A stretch of DNA of 64,000 nt, taken from NCBI RefSeq assembly GCF_028583545.1, contig NZ_CP087106.1:4460501-4524500 (forward strand). The letters run 5' to 3'. A program made the position numbers and the translations under genes. This document shows, in pieces, positions 34,537 to 42,624 of the stretch. The stretch's first letter is position 1; the number at the start of each line of letters is the position of its first letter. Below the pieces are notes generated by a model that was not told the origin of the DNA, did not search any database, and worked only from the letters and a program-made list of their open reading frames with translations. Source of the DNA: Methylobacterium sp. NMS14P (GTDB taxonomy: Bacteria; Pseudomonadota; Alphaproteobacteria; Rhizobiales; Beijerinckiaceae).

Positions 34537-35390
34537 GCCGCCCTCCGGCGGGCGCCGCCTCCACGCCGGCCCCGGGACCCGACGGGCCCCTGCCGCTGTC
34601 GGTCTTCATCATCGCCCACAACGAGGCGGACCGGATCGGCGCGACGATCCGGGCGGTGGGCGGCCTGACCGACGACCTCGTGGTAGTCGATTCGGGCTCC
34701 ACGGACGGGACGCAGGCGCTGGCGGCGTCGCTGGGCGCGCGGGTGCTGCACAATCCCTGGCCGGGCTACGGCCCGCAGAAGCGCTTCGCCGAGGAGCAGT
34801 GCCGGCACGTCTGGCTCCTGAACCTCGACGCCGACGAGGTGGTACCGCCGGAACTGGTCCGGGAGATCCGGGGCCTCTGGGTCGCGGGCGAGCCGCGCCG
34901 CCCGGCCTGGCGGATCGGCATTGCGGAGATCTTCCCCGGCGAGGGCCGGCCGCACCCGCTCGCCTACACGCTGACGCCGGTGCGACTCTACCGGAAGGAC
35001 CGGGGCCGCTACGCCGCCTCACCGGTACACGACCGGGTGGCGCTGGAACCCGGGGTGAATCCGGGACGGCTCAGGGGCGTGATCCACCATTTCTCGGTGC
35101 GCTCGCTCGGCGACCAGCTCGACAAGCTAAATCGCTACTCCGACCAGCAGGCGGACGACCTGGAATCGCGGGGCGTGGTGATTCCGACCTGGCGGGTGTT
35201 CGTCGAGCTGCCGGGCAATTTCCTGAAGGCCTATCTCGGCCGCCGCCACTTCGTGCGCGGCACCTACGGCTTCCTGACGGCGATGAACTACGCGATCTCG
35301 CGGCATCTGCGCGTCGCCAAGCACGTCGAGCGCCGCCGCGTGGCCGCCGCCCGCCAGGATCGGGTTGACCCGCCGGATCCGACCTTCTAG
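34533..35390 (+). CDS. family 2 glycosyltransferase (lipopolysaccharide core type)
   Basis: 285 residues from a GTG start overlapping the lysA stop. GT-A fold: LSVFIIAHNEADRIGATIRA, LVVVDSGSTDGTQALAASLG, WLLNLDADEVVPPELV (DxD-like). A C-terminal part rich in His/Arg and hydrophobic segments follows (RLRGVIHHFSVRSLGDQLDK, RGTYGFLTAMNYAISRHLRV). The pattern is that of WaaE/KdtX-like transferases adding a sugar to the inner LPS core on the cytoplasmic face of the membrane. Confidence 0.88.
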   Translation: MSRPPAGAASTPAPGPDGPLPLSVFIIAHNEADRIGATIRAVGGLTDDLVVVDSGSTDGTQALAASLGARVLHNPWPGYGPQKRFAEEQCRHVWLLNLDADEVVPPELVREIRGLWVAGEPRRPAWRIGIAEIFPGEGRPHPLAYTLTPVRLYRKDRGRYAASPVHDRVALEPGVNPGRLRGVIHHFSVRSLGDQLDKLNRYSDQQADDLESRGVVIPTWRVFVELPGNFLKAYLGRRHFVRGTYGFLTAMNYAISRHLRVAKHVERRRVAAARQDRVDPPDPTF

Positions 35391-35402
35391 AGCCAGAGCG
35401 CC

Positions 35403-35494
35403 GGAGACGTGGCCGAGCGGCTGAAGGCACTCGTTTGCTAAATGAGCATACCCAGAAATGGGTATCGAGGGTTCGAATCCCTCCGTCTCCGCCA
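35403..35494 (+). tRNA. tRNA-Ser (anticodon GCU)
   Basis: Acceptor GGAGACG pairs with CGTCTCC followed by G and CCA (ends 35494). The anticodon loop TTGCTAA within CTCGT-TTGCTAA-ATGAG reads GCU. A long variable arm (CATACCCAGAAATGGGTATC) is typical of tRNA-Ser; the T arm is GAGGG-TTCGAAT-CCCTC. It stands at the border between the core-like block and the accessory block to the right. Confidence 0.96.
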
Positions 35495-35521
35495 GTTGCC
35501 TTTGATTGGTAACACTTTTTT
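35495..35521 (+). terminator. possible terminator after tRNA-Ser
   Basis: An imperfect stem GTTGCC/GGTAAC (one mismatch) with a 7-base loop is followed within 2 bases by TTTTTT. The stem is weak, so this is tentative. Confidence 0.35.
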
Positions 35522-35633
35522 CGATCAGAAGGGGGGTTGCCCCACCATTTGCCCCACCAGCGAATGGGAGATCGAGAGAGCGAAGCCTTTCGCTAAATGG
35601 ACGCACCACCTTAGCTGCCTTAGCCATGAAGGC

Positions 35634-35849
35634 ATGGCGCTCGATTCGAAAGCCACGCCTGAGGAGCGGCTCAGCGCTTGGCTCGCAAAGCAGGCGCCTC
35701 TTCCTGACCGGCCGCCACGCCTTCAGCACGTCCGACTTCCCCACTGGATCCGCGTCGTGGCATTCGTCGTCGACCTCGTCCTTTGGGTTGCACTCCTTTC
35801 GAGTCTCGGCGCGCAAATCCGACAGTTGCTCCACCTGTTGAAGACGTGA
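35634..35849 (+). CDS. small single-helix membrane protein
   Basis: 71 residues from MALDSKATPE; GAAGG lies close to the ATG. The N-terminal half is polar (EERLSAWLAKQAPLPDRPPR) and the C-terminal half is a membrane helix (HWIRVVAFVVDLVLWVALLS). Longer readings would run back into the tRNA. Function unknown. Confidence 0.5.
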   Translation: MALDSKATPEERLSAWLAKQAPLPDRPPRLQHVRLPHWIRVVAFVVDLVLWVALLSSLGAQIRQLLHLLKT

Positions 35850-35880
35850 TCACGTTCCGGTGAAGCGCGCTCATCGCGCC

Positions 35881-35929
35881 GCGTGTCGCGTGTCGCGTGT
35901 CGCGTGTCGCGTGTCGCGTGTCGCGTGTC
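35881..35929 (+). repeat. seven tandem copies of GCGTGTC
   Basis: Seven perfect heptanucleotide units, 49 bases, lie 180 bases upstream of the luxR start. A unit length not divisible by three, and perfect identity, suggest recent slippage. The rest of 35850-36108 is gene-free and turns AT-rich near 36040-36070, where a promoter may lie. Confidence 0.92.
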
Positions 35930-36108
35930 AGCCGCGGGTACCGACATCAAGACGTCAAGCCTCTCCACGCGCCAACGTACGCCTTGGTGCGGACGAGATG
36001 TGTTCAGAGGGGCATTTCGTCAGTCGTAAGTTCGATGTCACAGTCAAAAAATAATTTTTAGCGCTACTTTATCGCCCGGCGGAAGGCTATTCCGATCGGG
36101 TGCACGCG

Positions 36109-36846
36109 ATGAAGCACGTTCCACAATCCGCGTTCGACATTTTCGCAAGGCGGCGTGGCGCTAGCCGGCTGGAAGATCTATTATCGGAGTTGAAATCGAG
36201 CGGCCGCATTTTCGGATATGATACGTTCCTGATGGGGCGCCTCCCACAGTCACCGACGCAAAACCTCCTCGACTGCGCGACTCTCTCCGGTTGGCCCTTC
36301 GAATGGCAGCAGCGCTATCAGGCCGAGCGTTTCGTCCACATCGATCCCGTCATCCGGCACATCCGGCATAGCATCGACCCATTCCTCTGGCGCGAGGCCC
36401 TCGATGCGCCCGGCCGACATGAAGGCCAGATTGTGCTGGAGGAGGCGCGGGCCTTTGGCATCGTCGATGGCTTCTGCGTGCCGCTCCATCAGGTCGGCGA
36501 CGGTGAGTCGGGTCTGAGCTTCGGTGGGGAGCGGCTCGCCCCCTCAGAAGACGAGCGCGCCGCGCTGCACCTGATCGGCATCTATGCCCTGTCGGCGGCG
36601 CGGGCGATCCTGCGCCGAATGGCGGATGCAGACGATGGTCTTCCCGCGCCGGCGCACCTGACCGACCGCGAAGTCGAATGCCTTAAGTGGTCGGCCTCCG
36701 GCAAGACGGCCTGGGAAATCTCGGTCATCCTGTCGATCTCTAGGAGAACCGTCGAACAGTATCTCGCCAGCGCCGCGCGCAAACTGGACGCTGTCAGTCG
36801 TGTCCAGAGCGTGGCAGAGGCCTTGCGTCGCGGCATCATAGACTGA
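36109..36846 (+). CDS. luxR: LuxR-family acyl-homoserine-lactone-responsive regulator
   Basis: 245 residues from ATG (GTG three codons earlier is possible). The autoinducer-binding domain (residues 20-165) keeps the family's landmarks: Trp and Tyr in GWPFEWQQRYQAERFVHID, Asp-Pro in HIDPVIRHI, Trp in DPFLWREAL and Gly in GIVDGFCVPLH. The C-terminal GerE-type helix-turn-helix is LTDREVECLKWSASGKTAWE, ISVILSISRRTVEQYLASAA. It should bind DNA in response to the signal made by the LuxI encoded next on the same strand. Confidence 0.93.
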   Translation: MKHVPQSAFDIFARRRGASRLEDLLSELKSSGRIFGYDTFLMGRLPQSPTQNLLDCATLSGWPFEWQQRYQAERFVHIDPVIRHIRHSIDPFLWREALDAPGRHEGQIVLEEARAFGIVDGFCVPLHQVGDGESGLSFGGERLAPSEDERAALHLIGIYALSAARAILRRMADADDGLPAPAHLTDREVECLKWSASGKTAWEISVILSISRRTVEQYLASAARKLDAVSRVQSVAEALRRGIID

Positions 36847-36865
36847 CACCGCCGTTTGCGCCCCA

Positions 36866-36879
36866 CCGTAATCTTACGG
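36866..36879. promoter_or_regulatory. palindrome upstream of luxI, candidate lux-box-like operator
   Basis: CCGTAA-TC-TTACGG is a perfect 6-bp inverted repeat with a 2-base spacer, about 55 bases before the luxI start in an 88-base gap. Size and position fit a LuxR-type binding site in an autoinduction loop, but its sequence differs from the Vibrio lux box. Confidence 0.5.
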
Positions 36880-36934
36880 CTGGATCGAACTGCTCTTTCT
36901 GAGAAGGTTGTCAATCTTCTTGAAGGGCGCCTCA

Positions 36935-37594
36935 ATGTTCTCACTTATCATTGGCAATGTTGACGCGGCAGACCCGCGAATGGCCGACCGGATTTATGCC
37001 TTCCGTCATGCCTATTTCGTCGAATACCTGCGGCGGGAGAGCTGCCGACAGGCTGATTGCCGCGAGCGCGATCGCTTCGACGGCCCCGATAGCGTTCATA
37101 TCCTCGGCGAGGAGGGCGCGGAGATCCTCGCCTACGCGCGCCTCCTGCCGACCACCCGCCCTCACCTACTCTCGCACCTCTACCCGGAGATCCTGCAAGG
37201 CCGCCCAGCGCCGACGGGACCGCGGATCTACGAATGGACGCGCCACGCGATTGCGCCCACGATGCGGGAAGCGATCGTGGCGACGGCGTTCTCGAACGTC
37301 ATGTCAGGCGCCGTGGCACTCGCGGCCAACTGTCTGGATCTCGAAGGCCTGCTCGTACAGCTGCATCCGTCGCTCGTTGATCGCCTGATGGAGACGGGTT
37401 GGGATGCAGAGCCGCTCGCCTGCCCGACAAAATGGGAGGGCAGCTACCTTGTACTGGTCTACGCACATCTCACCGAACACACGCTTCTGACAGCGCATGC
37501 AGCCTTCGCGGCTTGGCCGGAGGCAAGCCTGCACGTCCCCCAGGGACTTGCCCGCGCGGCTAAGGCCGACCTTCCGATGCCAGTCCTGCAGTGA
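36935..37594 (+). CDS. luxI: acyl-homoserine-lactone synthase, LuxI family
   Basis: 219 residues; AAGGG 8 bases before ATG. Conserved catalytic residues are present: Arg and Phe in YAFRHAYFVEYL, the E-x-D-x-F-D motif in CRERDRFDG, Arg in ILAYARLLPTT, Glu and Arg in RIYEWTRHAI. The Trp that normally follows the FVExL segment is replaced (FVEYLRRESCR), a departure seen in some alphaproteobacterial synthases. It makes an N-acyl-homoserine lactone from SAM and an acyl donor; the acyl chain cannot be predicted. Confidence 0.93.
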   Translation: MFSLIIGNVDAADPRMADRIYAFRHAYFVEYLRRESCRQADCRERDRFDGPDSVHILGEEGAEILAYARLLPTTRPHLLSHLYPEILQGRPAPTGPRIYEWTRHAIAPTMREAIVATAFSNVMSGAVALAANCLDLEGLLVQLHPSLVDRLMETGWDAEPLACPTKWEGSYLVLVYAHLTEHTLLTAHAAFAAWPEASLHVPQGLARAAKADLPMPVLQ

Positions 37595-37617
37595 GGCCCA
37601 GGGCGAAGGAGATGACG

Positions 37618-38016
37618 ATGCCATCGTCAGCCGAGCGGAGCGTCCTGTTCTTTCGCACCTATCGTGAAGCGACGCTCCCGCTCTATGCTGCCCTCGTGGA
37701 TGAGCTGTGTGCCTCGCCTCACCTGCCATTTCAGTTAGCGACGGTGCTCGAGGATATCGGTCAGGATTTCATCCGGCTTGGGGAGACGGTCAACGCCGCG
37801 CTCGACCGCCTAGGCGCGCTGGAGCACGGGGTCGATGCTGACCTCACTGTCGAGGCAAAGATCGAAGCTGTGATAGCCCGCTTTACGTTGGCCGGATTGA
37901 TGAAGCCGGTGGGCGAGGGAAGCCCAGGCCCGGCGCCGACCGACGAGTCCTTCCGGCAAGCGCTCCGGATCGCCCTCGTCATGACGCACGATCTGCCGAT
38001 CGTTGGACGGCCATGA
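37618..38016 (+). CDS. hypothetical protein downstream of luxI
   Basis: 132 residues; GAAGGAG is 6 bases before this ATG (an ATG two codons earlier is too close). All-helical and acidic: LPLYAALVDELCASPHLPFQ, ATVLEDIGQDFIRLGETVNA, ESFRQALRIALVMTHDLPIV. No recognised domain. It starts 23 bases after luxI, so it is probably co-transcribed. Small genes after luxI in alphaproteobacteria sometimes tune signal synthesis, but that is an analogy only. Confidence 0.7.
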   Translation: MPSSAERSVLFFRTYREATLPLYAALVDELCASPHLPFQLATVLEDIGQDFIRLGETVNAALDRLGALEHGVDADLTVEAKIEAVIARFTLAGLMKPVGEGSPGPAPTDESFRQALRIALVMTHDLPIVGRP

Positions 38017-38484
38017 GCCTGTCGCGGTCCGTTGGGCGGTGGATTGAGGCCGGTCCTAATCGATGCGCCGCGATAGCCCATGCCCATGTTTAAGACGCCC
38101 TCGCCAAGTGGCGCCAAGCCGCGTCGGGATATTCGCGGGCGTCCTAGACATCTTGACGCCCGAACCGGCCACTGCAACCGAACTCGCCGCACGGGCTGGC
38201 CTGCCAGCTCGCGAGCGGACCTTGCACGCAACCCGTGCGCTGGCGGGATCGCAGGCGGACGCGCTCGCAGTCAGGACCGGGACAGAACAGGTGCTGCGTT
38301 GGCGACTGGCGGCTGGGCCCATCGCTTCATGATCTGACGGACAGCACGGAGCGTGAGTGACATAGCGGGCATTCTGCTTCCCACCCAACCCAGCCGCCCG
38401 GACCGTCTCTGGCGCTGCCCGAAAGCAGCCGTTCGTCGGTCGGTTGGCAACTTCGGCCTGCGGTGGAAACCGGCGGCTATCCTC
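38017..38484. other. gene-poor stretch with a dispersed-repeat copy
   Basis: There is no convincing intact gene. The short plus frame around 38110-38330 (LTPEPATATELAARAGLPAR) resembles the winged-helix N-terminus of a SAM-methyltransferase or regulator and may be a remnant. At 38381-38477 lies one copy of a dispersed repeat whose partner is at 45003-45098. Confidence 0.5.
38381..38477. repeat. dispersed intergenic repeat family A, copy 1
   Basis: CCAACCCAGCCGCCCGGACC and following blocks (AAAGCAGCCGT, GGCAACTTCGGC, GGTGGAAACCGGC) match 45003-45098 in order and spacing with scattered differences. Confidence 0.6.
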
Positions 38485-38988
38485 TTACCTGCAAGTGGAT
38501 GTTCCGGCTCCCCTCACTGGTACGGCGCCCACTCTATCGTCGTTCGTCTTCCTCACGCAGGTCTCGGTCCAGGCCAGAGGACGCCCCTCAGCCGAGTGCA
38601 ACGCCATCCGTGCAACCGGGAGGCCCGTCGCCGTGTCGACAAGTGCGGATCGGCTCTCGCCGGCACGGTAGAGGTGATCCTCGCCCCACTGCCGAAGCGC
38701 GACGATGACTAGGAAGAGGCCACGGCCCTTATCGGTCAGAATGTACTCGCGGTAGGCGCTGCCGTCCGAAGCCGCCGCAGTCTCTAAGACACCGCGCTCC
38801 GTGAGGTCGCGAAGCCGGGCCGCCAGCATGCCCTTCGCGATGCCGAGCCCAGCCTGGAACTCGCTGAAGCGCCGCACACCATCGAAGGCGTCGCGGACAA
38901 TAAGGAGCGACCACCAGTCGCCGATGACGTCGAGAGCTCGTGCCACTGGGCATGCCGCGCTGCCGAAGCTGACCCGCTTAATCATCAT
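38485..38988 (-). CDS. HxlR-family transcriptional regulator
   Basis: 167 residues from the first of two ATGs (MMIKRVSFGS). HxlR winged helix at residues 10-105: CPVARALDVIGDWWSLLIVR, DAFDGVRRFSEFQAGLGIAK, MLAARLRDLTERGVLET, YILTDKGRGLFLVIVALRQW. The Cys near the N-terminus is the usual redox or ligand-sensing position. The C-terminal 60 residues are extra to the minimal domain. It is divergent to the MFS gene at 39092 across about 100 bases, so it probably represses that transporter. Confidence 0.9.
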   Translation of the reverse strand: MMIKRVSFGSAACPVARALDVIGDWWSLLIVRDAFDGVRRFSEFQAGLGIAKGMLAARLRDLTERGVLETAAASDGSAYREYILTDKGRGLFLVIVALRQWGEDHLYRAGESRSALVDTATGLPVARMALHSAEGRPLAWTETCVRKTNDDRVGAVPVRGAGTSTCR

Positions 38989-39091
38989 CCCGCCCCCGCC
39001 CGAGCAATCTGGTTCTGATTTAGAACTAGAATATGGAGTGCACAAGTGGTCTTAACATGAAACCAGAAGGAGCTCTTGCAGGACAGGATCG

Positions 39092-40309
39092 ATGCCGCAG
39101 GCGGACAAGTGCCGAAACCCGAACCGGATGAACTCCGGCCTGACGCGGGTCACGACGCTGATCCTGGCGATGGCCGCCGGCCTCAGCGTAGCGAACGTCT
39201 ACTACGCCCAGCCGCTTCTCGACGCGATGGCGCGGGATTTCAGGATTTCACCCGGTGCCGCCGGTCTCGTTGTGACAATAACCCAGATCGGCTACGGGCT
39301 GGGCCTGATCCTCATCGTACCGCTCGGCGACCGCGTCGACCGCCGCCGTCTCGTTCTCGTACAAGGCGCGCTGTCGGTGATCGCGCTGGTCATGGTGGCC
39401 ACCGCGGGGATGGAGGCGATGCTCTTTGCCGGTATGGCAGCGGTGGGCCTGCTGGCTGTGATGGTCCAGGTGCTGGTGGCCTACGCTGCGACGTTGGCAA
39501 GGCCGGCTGAGCAGGGCCGGGCAATCGGGACCGTGACGAGCGGCATCGTCACCGGCATTCTCGCCGCTCGCTTCGTAGCGGGGACGGTGGCAGATTTCGG
39601 CGGGTGGCGGGCCGTCTACCTGACCTCCGCCGGGCTCACGCTCATGATGCTCGGTCTCCTCGCCCTTACTCTGCCGCCGCATCCGGCTCAGGACCGCGCG
39701 GGTAGCTACGCCGCTACGCTCCGCTCCATTCCCACCCTATTCTTGCGCGACCCGATTTTGCTCGTGCGAGGTATCCTAGCGCTCCTCGTCTTCGCAGCCT
39801 TCAGCACCTTCTGGACGGCGCTGGTTCTACCACTCAGCGCTGCGCCCTTTACCTACTCCCACACGAAGATTGGCTTGTTCGGCCTCCTCGGCATGGCCGG
39901 AGCGCTCGCCGCCACCGTTGCCGGTCGGCTCGCGGATCGCGGCCTTGGCCAGTGGACGACGGGCTTGGCTCTGGTGATCCTGCTGGGCTCTTGGGGGCCG
40001 ATCGCATTGCTGGCGGAGTCGATCCCTCTCCTTCTCGTCGGTGTCGTCCTACTCGACCTCGCGGTGCAGGCGGTACACGTCACAAATCAAAGCATGCTCT
40101 TCGCCCGGCACCCTGAGGCTCGCAGCCGTCTCGTGGGCGGCTACATGGTGTTCTACGCGGTCGGCAGCGCCGTAGGCGCGATCAGCGCGACCACGGCCTA
40201 CGCCCAAGCGGGCTGGCTCTGGGTCTCGGCGCTCGGGGCGGGGTTCAGTAGCATCGCGTTGGGCGTATGGGCCTCGACTCTGAGCCTGCATCGAGCGGCC
40301 CGGGCCTAG
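39092..40309 (+). CDS. MFS transporter (drug/sugar efflux type)
   Basis: 405 residues with about 12 membrane helices: LILAMAAGLSVANVYYAQPL, VTITQIGYGLGLILIVPLGD, then the MFS signature DRVDRRRLVLVQ between helices 2 and 3, and a repeat-half signature ADRGLGQWTT later. The YYAQPLL segment is typical of a common MFS efflux subfamily. An ATG at 39128 is an alternative start. Divergent to the HxlR regulator, its probable controller. Confidence 0.9.
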   Translation: MPQADKCRNPNRMNSGLTRVTTLILAMAAGLSVANVYYAQPLLDAMARDFRISPGAAGLVVTITQIGYGLGLILIVPLGDRVDRRRLVLVQGALSVIALVMVATAGMEAMLFAGMAAVGLLAVMVQVLVAYAATLARPAEQGRAIGTVTSGIVTGILAARFVAGTVADFGGWRAVYLTSAGLTLMMLGLLALTLPPHPAQDRAGSYAATLRSIPTLFLRDPILLVRGILALLVFAAFSTFWTALVLPLSAAPFTYSHTKIGLFGLLGMAGALAATVAGRLADRGLGQWTTGLALVILLGSWGPIALLAESIPLLLVGVVLLDLAVQAVHVTNQSMLFARHPEARSRLVGGYMVFYAVGSAVGAISATTAYAQAGWLWVSALGAGFSSIALGVWASTLSLHRAARA

Positions 40310-40541
40310 TTCGGCATTTTTGCATCGATGAAGTGCAACGGCTTCCTCACGCCCTCGCTCGTCGGGACGGCTGCAAACGGCAGCTTTCTTCGTCAATTGA
40401 ACAGGAAGCGGACAGGAGGAGATCCACCCGGAGCGGCCCTCCCGCTTCCGATCTAACCTCGCCGCCGAGGTCGGCTCGCACGAAGTCACGACGGCGTCCG
40501 ACCCAACGACGATCAGGGGCCAAACGGCTCGCACGAACCGG

Positions 40542-41510
40542 TCACCCCGCACGCTTCGGTGCCAGCCTTCGCTCGGCGTTGAAGCGTGCCCGGTAGGTCG
40601 CCGGACTGACCCCAACCAGCTTGCGGAAGCTCGCCCTGAAGGTGACCGGCGACGCGAAGCCGCTGGCCAGCGCCGCCTGATCGATCGATGCACCGCCGCT
40701 CTCCAGCAGTTCCTGGCTGCGCCGGATCCGGGCAAGGAGAAACCACTGCATTGGTGTGGTGCCGGTCTGCTCTTGGAAGCGCCGTGCGAACGTGCGCCCG
40801 CTCATGCCCGCGCGGGCGGCCATGGCCCCGATGCTCAGGGGGCGGTCGACGTGTCCGAGCATCCATTCGAGCACGGGTGCTAGGCTGGCACTCGTGCTGG
40901 GCGGCTCGCGGCGGATGAATTGCGCTTGTCCGCCGTCGCGGTCGAGCGGAGCAACCGCGAGCCGGGCTGCCTGCGCTGCTGCCGACTGCCCTAGGTCGCG
41001 CCGCACGAGATGCAGGCACATGTCCAGACCCGCCGAGGCACCCGCCGACGTGACGATCCGCCCCTCGTCGACGAAGAGCGTGTTTGGGTCGACGTCGATG
41101 GCGGGGTAACACGCGGCGAGGTGCCCCGCACCGAGCCAGTGCGTGGTGGCGCGTCTTCCGTCCAGCAAGCCGGTCGCCGCGAGCACGAAAGCACCTGTGC
41201 AGATTGATGTGACCCGCGCGCCGGCTGTCCAGGCCCGCCGGATGGCTGCGAGCACGGCCGGTGGGACCGGCCCGGTCGGATCCTCGATGCCCGGTATGAC
41301 GAGCGTGTCCGCCCCGGCGAGCGCGTCGAGCCCATAGGGAACGCGCAACCCGAAGTGTCGTGCGTGCACCTCGTCGGCTTCGCCGCAGACCCGAACCTCG
41401 TAGAAGGCCCCGCCGTCGGGTCCCGCAACGCGGTCGAAGACCGCGCACGGGATCGAGAGGTCGGCCGCGACAACCCCATTCAACGCCAACACGCCGACAA
41501 CGTGAGCCAT
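40542..41510 (-). CDS. GlxA-family AraC-type regulator with DJ-1/PfpI domain
   Basis: 322 residues from MAHVVGVLAL. The N-terminal class I amidotransferase-like (DJ-1/PfpI) domain includes DALAGADTLVIPGIEDPTG and VTSICTGAFVLAATGLLDGR with the nucleophile-position Cys. The C-terminal AraC pair of helix-turn-helices is MAARAGMSGRTFARRFQEQT and ASGFASPVTFRASFRKLVGV. Such regulators sense small metabolites such as quaternary amines or nitriles. Divergent to the small membrane-protein operon at 41650. Confidence 0.92.
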   Translation of the reverse strand: MAHVVGVLALNGVVAADLSIPCAVFDRVAGPDGGAFYEVRVCGEADEVHARHFGLRVPYGLDALAGADTLVIPGIEDPTGPVPPAVLAAIRRAWTAGARVTSICTGAFVLAATGLLDGRRATTHWLGAGHLAACYPAIDVDPNTLFVDEGRIVTSAGASAGLDMCLHLVRRDLGQSAAAQAARLAVAPLDRDGGQAQFIRREPPSTSASLAPVLEWMLGHVDRPLSIGAMAARAGMSGRTFARRFQEQTGTTPMQWFLLARIRRSQELLESGGASIDQAALASGFASPVTFRASFRKLVGVSPATYRARFNAERRLAPKRAG

Positions 41511-41649
41511 TAAAGCGATGCCCTCCGATCCACCCATCCGTAGGAGATCCGGCTGTTGGCAGAAAGTGATCGGTAAACGTCCTCTCGGCCACTCACACCG
41601 CTCCTCACCCATCCGATACTTCGGTCCGGCACTGGAGGGGGGACGCACT

Positions 41650-42054
41650 TTGGACACGGATCGTCGGCAGCATCGACGGCACACCCGGCCGCACACCCTG
41701 AGGCCGAACATCCCGAACGTCGAAGACGCACAGGCCGATCCGGGGCAGCTGCGTTGGCTCAGGATCGCCGCTGTGGCGGAGGCGACGACGCTGCTGCTCC
41801 TCGTTGGCGTAGCGGTGCCACTGAAGCACTTCAGCGGCTGGCCGCTGGCGGTCCGCATCCTCGGGCCGATCCATGGCTTCGCCTTCGTCGCCTACCTCTG
41901 GCTGATCCTCCAATCCCTCGGTGCTGGCCTACTGTCGCGTAGCGTGGCGGCTCGGCTCACCCTCTGCGCGCTCATCCCCCTGGCCGGCTACCTCGCGGCT
42001 CACCGTCTCGTCCACCGCACTCCGAATCAGTTCTATCGGGGGCCCGGAAGATGA
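41650..42054 (+). CDS. DUF3817 integral membrane protein
   Basis: 134 residues from a TTG start chosen because GGAGGGGG lies 7 bases upstream; the ATG at 41518 would add antisense-like sequence. After a 25-residue polar N-terminus, the DUF3817 body has three membrane helices: LRIAAVAEATTLLLLVGVAV, AVRILGPIHGFAFVAYLWLI, LTLCALIPLAGYLAAHRLV. Homologues often carry the LxHxxHG-type motif seen here as LGPIHGFAF. It overlaps the next gene (ATGA). Confidence 0.8.
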   Translation: MDTDRRQHRRHTRPHTLRPNIPNVEDAQADPGQLRWLRIAAVAEATTLLLLVGVAVPLKHFSGWPLAVRILGPIHGFAFVAYLWLILQSLGAGLLSRSVAARLTLCALIPLAGYLAAHRLVHRTPNQFYRGPGR

Positions 42055-42470
42055 CCCTGGCTGACGCCTATCCGTGGTTCAAGGCGTTGCATGTGGCATG
42101 TGCGCTGCTGTTCGTCGGCGGCGTCGTTGCGAGCGGTTTGCTCCTGGCCGCCGGGCGCACGGCGACGGACCTGGACCGGATCACGCCGGTCGCGATGGTC
42201 CTGAGGCAATGGGATCGGACGGTCACGGTGCCGGCGATGCTGGGTGTGTGGGCCTTCGGCATCGGGCTGGCCGTGTCGGGCGGCTGGCTCGCCTTCGGCT
42301 GGCTCCAGGCGAAGCTGTTTCTCGTCGTGATCCTGTCCGCCATCCACGGCCTGCAGTCGGGACGGATCCGGCGGCTCGTCGCGGGTCAAGAGTACCGATC
42401 ATCACCGGCCTCGGCTCTCGTCGCCCCAGCCGTGGCCGCGATCGCTATCCTTGCCGTCATCAAGCCCTGA
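42051..42470 (+). CDS. CopD/HemJ-like small membrane protein
   Basis: 139 residues, four predicted helices: WFKALHVACALLFVGGVVAS, TVTVPAMLGVWAFGIGLAVS, GWLQAKLFLVVILSAIHGLQ, ALVAPAVAAIAILAVIK. The YPWFKALHV start and the paired His (helix 1 and AIHGLQ of helix 3) match HemJ/CopD-type heme- or copper-handling membrane proteins. The 4-base overlap with the DUF3817 gene indicates an operon. Exact substrate unknown. Confidence 0.75.
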   Translation: MTLADAYPWFKALHVACALLFVGGVVASGLLLAAGRTATDLDRITPVAMVLRQWDRTVTVPAMLGVWAFGIGLAVSGGWLAFGWLQAKLFLVVILSAIHGLQSGRIRRLVAGQEYRSSPASALVAPAVAAIAILAVIKP

Positions 42471-42520
42471 GGAGACTGGGCCGCAGCGACGTTCGCTCTC
42501 GCATACCGCTCACCCGGAAG

Positions 42521-42581
42521 CAGACCGTCGCGAAACCACCCCGAGCGGACAGTTCGATAGCGACCCAACCCGGTCATGACG
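42521..42581. repeat. dispersed intergenic repeat family B, copy 1
   Basis: Blocks GAAACCACCCCGAGCGGACA, GTTCGATAGCGACCC and CATGACG recur in order at 46691-46753 and, more diverged, at 49453-49514. The copies are all intergenic. Confidence 0.65.
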
Positions 42582-42624
42582 CGATACAGATTGCTTTCCC
42601 GCTATCAGACATTCCACTGCCCCG

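Noticed and set aside
35881..35929. CRISPR array
   Set aside because: The units are 7 bases with no spacers; it is a simple tandem repeat and no cas genes are present in the window.
40049..40735. 228-codon minus-strand frame between the MFS and GlxA genes
   Set aside because: It overlaps the 3' ends of both flanking genes and shows no domain; the 232-base gap has no independent gene.
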